From the NCBI GenBank assembly GCA_020442225.1, contig JAGRKR010000111.1, forward strand, positions 1,729 to 9,179: a stretch of 7,451 bases of DNA, written 5' to 3'. Under the pieces are notes generated by a model that was given only the letters and a program-made list of their open reading frames with translations, did not search any database and was not told where the DNA came from. This document shows, piece after piece, positions 6,425 to 7,451 of this stretch; positions within the stretch are counted from its first letter, which is position 1, and each line of letters begins with the position of its first letter. The DNA is from Hyphomicrobiaceae bacterium. Its GTDB lineage: Bacteria > Pseudomonadota > Alphaproteobacteria > Rhizobiales > Hyphomicrobiaceae. A program made the translations under genes and the position numbers.

Positions 6425-6940
6425 ATGCGGATACCGATCTCGCCACTCGCGCTTGCCGTCGTCGGGCTTGCAACGATGCTGCCCGCCGTCCCGGCCGATG
6501 CCGCCACGCCGGAGCGCATGATGGCCGAATGCCGCGCGCGTGCCGGCAAAGCGCTGAAGACGCGCTTGCCCAATATCGAGACGAAGTACGAGGGGCAGCG
6601 GACCGACGGCACGCATGCGGTCAACGGCACCGCGCGCTTCAGCGGCCGCACGGAAACGTTCCAGTGCAGCTTCAACAGGGCAGGCAGCCGAATGGTGAAC
6701 TTCGTCATCAACAGGACTCCGGCAGCCGCCCCGGCGAAGCCTGTGGGCCGCGGCGTGCGGCGCGCCTGTCTCATCGCCGTCGGCAAGCAGACGAACCGGC
6801 GCGGCCTCTCCGTCATCAGCGTCCGGCGCGGAGAGACCAGCACGATCGTTCTCATCCGTGTGCCGGGTGCCAAGGCTCCCTGGCGCTGCGATCACGGCAC
6901 GACCGGTGTGCTCAGGGTCTTTTACACGCAAGCGGGCTGA
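6425..6940 (+). CDS. Exported hypothetical protein with internally duplicated two-cysteine module
   Basis: 171 residues from the ATG at 6425, preceded by GGAG with seven bases of spacing. The frame is open upstream, but the Shine-Dalgarno and the signal peptide fix this start. Residues 1-26 form a Sec-type signal peptide: an Arg near the N-terminus, hydrophobic core PLALAVVGLATMLPAV, and a likely cut after ADA (24-26). The mature part appears to be two copies of a module of about 55-60 residues. C36-x4-GK is matched by C115-x4-GK; F79-x-C81-x5-G-x3-V91 is matched by W153-x-C155-x5-G-x3-V165. Disulfides C36-C81 and C115-C155 are plausible in the periplasm. An Ala/Pro linker (99-106) separates the copies. 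It is basic, with many Arg and Lys. No known family is recognised. It lies 86 bases upstream of the exported L,D-transpeptidase, so an envelope role and cotranscription are possible. Confidence 0.82.
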   Translation: MRIPISPLALAVVGLATMLPAVPADAATPERMMAECRARAGKALKTRLPNIETKYEGQRTDGTHAVNGTARFSGRTETFQCSFNRAGSRMVNFVINRTPAAAPAKPVGRGVRRACLIAVGKQTNRRGLSVISVRRGETSTIVLIRVPGAKAPWRCDHGTTGVLRVFYTQAG

Positions 6941-6944
6941 CGAC

Positions 6945-6960
6945 GTCGCGGCCCCGCGAC
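6945..6960. repeat. Hairpin 1 after the exported-protein gene
   Basis: GTCGCGG (6945-6951), two bases, CCGCGAC (6954-6960): a perfect inverted repeat four bases after the stop codon. As RNA it would form a six-pair stem with a four-base loop. It shares its last four bases with the next hairpin, so both cannot form at once. Confidence 0.5.
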
Positions 6961-6974
6961 ACTGCGGAGTGTCG
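6957..6974. repeat. Hairpin 2, overlapping hairpin 1; possible terminator or attenuator
   Basis: CGACACT (6957-6963), loop GCGG, AGTGTCG (6968-6974): a perfect seven-pair stem. It is followed by GGCGGTCATC rather than a T-tract, so classical intrinsic termination is doubtful. Its position, 17 bases after one stop codon and 52 bases before the next start, suits an attenuator or an mRNA 3'-end stabiliser. Confidence 0.45.
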
Positions 6975-7026
6975 GGCGGTCATCGCAGCCGGGCAGGCAA
7001 CGACATCGGGAACAATGGAGAGAGCC

Positions 7027-7451
7027 ATGACGACGCATGACTTGACGGCCGCTCGGATGGTGAGCCGCCGCGCCGTCTTCACGCTGGCGGCGGGCGGGGC
7101 GCTGTCGCTGTTTGCCGCAAATGCGCTCGGAGCGCGCTTCGTCCCCACGCGCAAGCTGCGTCCGGGCGAGTTCACCTGGGCACCGGAGCGGGCGCCCTCG
7201 GGCTCCGTCACCATCATCGTCTCGCTGCCCGAGCAACTCATGCACGTGTATCGCAATGGCATCGAGATCGGCATCTCCAGTTGCTCGACGGGCCGTCCGG
7301 GCCATCGTACGCCGACCGGCGTCTTCACCATTCTCGAGAAGGAGCGCAAGCACGTCTCCTCGATCTACAAGGGCGCACAGATGCCCAACATGGAGCGGCT
7401 GACGTGGGGCGGCATCGCGCTGCATGCCGGCAACCTGCCGGGCTACCCGGC
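7027..7451 (+). CDS. L,D-transpeptidase (YkuD domain), Tat-like signal, partial: C-terminus beyond right edge
   Basis: The ATG at 7027 follows GGAG with six bases of spacing; 141 codons are in view. Residues 13-35 resemble a twin-arginine signal: SRRAVFTL, then hydrophobic AAGGALSLFAANALG. The YkuD domain starts near residue 60: VTIIVSLPEQLMHVYRNG, then CSTGRPGHRTPTGVFTILEK (86-105) and GIALHAGNLPGY (129-140), with His133 as the conserved histidine. The catalytic SHGC motif is expected immediately beyond the window end, so activity cannot be confirmed. Known role: L,D-transpeptidases form 3-3 peptidoglycan crosslinks or attach lipoproteins to peptidoglycan, acting in the periplasm and using a catalytic cysteine. 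An in-frame ATG at 7015 is possible but overlaps the Shine-Dalgarno. The Tat assignment rests on the RR motif and is tentative; the N-region is somewhat long. Confidence 0.92.
   Translation, partial: MTTHDLTAARMVSRRAVFTLAAGGALSLFAANALGARFVPTRKLRPGEFTWAPERAPSGSVTIIVSLPEQLMHVYRNGIEIGISSCSTGRPGHRTPTGVFTILEKERKHVSSIYKGAQMPNMERLTWGGIALHAGNLPGYP

Noticed and set aside
5651..6931. 426-codon minus-strand ORF spanning the gene-free stretch and the exported-protein gene
   Set aside because: No motifs, Arg/Pro/His-rich, antisense to a gene with a clear signal peptide and Shine-Dalgarno, and overlaps the start of the RidA-like gene.

Overview
The window is very GC-rich. Its strong third-position G/C bias is why many spurious antisense ORFs stay open. 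It reads like a chromosomal segment of an alphaproteobacterium, probably of the Hyphomicrobiales/Rhizobiales type. That placement is an inference from composition and gene content (CYP153-type P450, TTC38-type TPR protein, FAD/GcvT amine dehydrogenase, Tat-like L,D-transpeptidase); no rRNA or phylogenetic marker is present. No tRNA, rRNA, CRISPR array, insertion sequence or phage gene was seen.

Layout from left to right: (1) positions 1-825, minus strand: the N-terminal 275 residues of a CYP153-family cytochrome P450, cut by the left edge just after the I-helix. (2) 826-1022: a divergent intergenic region with a perfect inverted repeat close to the P450 start. (3) 1023-2315, plus strand: a complete 430-residue TTC38-like tetratricopeptide protein. 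(4) A short convergent gap with a GC-rich hairpin at 2358-2377. (5) 2378-4831, minus strand: a complete 817-residue FAD-dependent oxidoreductase fused to a GcvT (tetrahydrofolate-binding) domain, of the dimethylglycine/sarcosine dehydrogenase type. (6) 4902-5654, minus strand, 70 bases upstream of it: a 250-residue protein that reads as two tandem RidA/YjgF-like halves. (7) 5655-6424: about 770 bases with no well-supported gene, holding one possible 57-codon ORF, a diverged direct repeat and hairpins. (8) 6425-6940, plus strand: a small exported protein with an internal duplication and two cysteine pairs. (9) 7027-7451, plus strand: the N-terminal part of an exported L,D-transpeptidase (YkuD), cut by the right edge.

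The most coherent functional unit is the minus-strand pair RidA-like then FAD/GcvT oxidoreductase, probably one operon. N-methyl amine dehydrogenases of this family make reactive imine/iminium intermediates, and RidA proteins hydrolyse reactive imines/enamines, so a joint role in methylated-amine oxidation is a reasonable but untested inference. The exported protein and the L,D-transpeptidase may be cotranscribed and act in the cell envelope. Two mutually exclusive hairpins lie between them. The P450 and the TTC38-like gene share a divergent regulatory region, with no known functional link.
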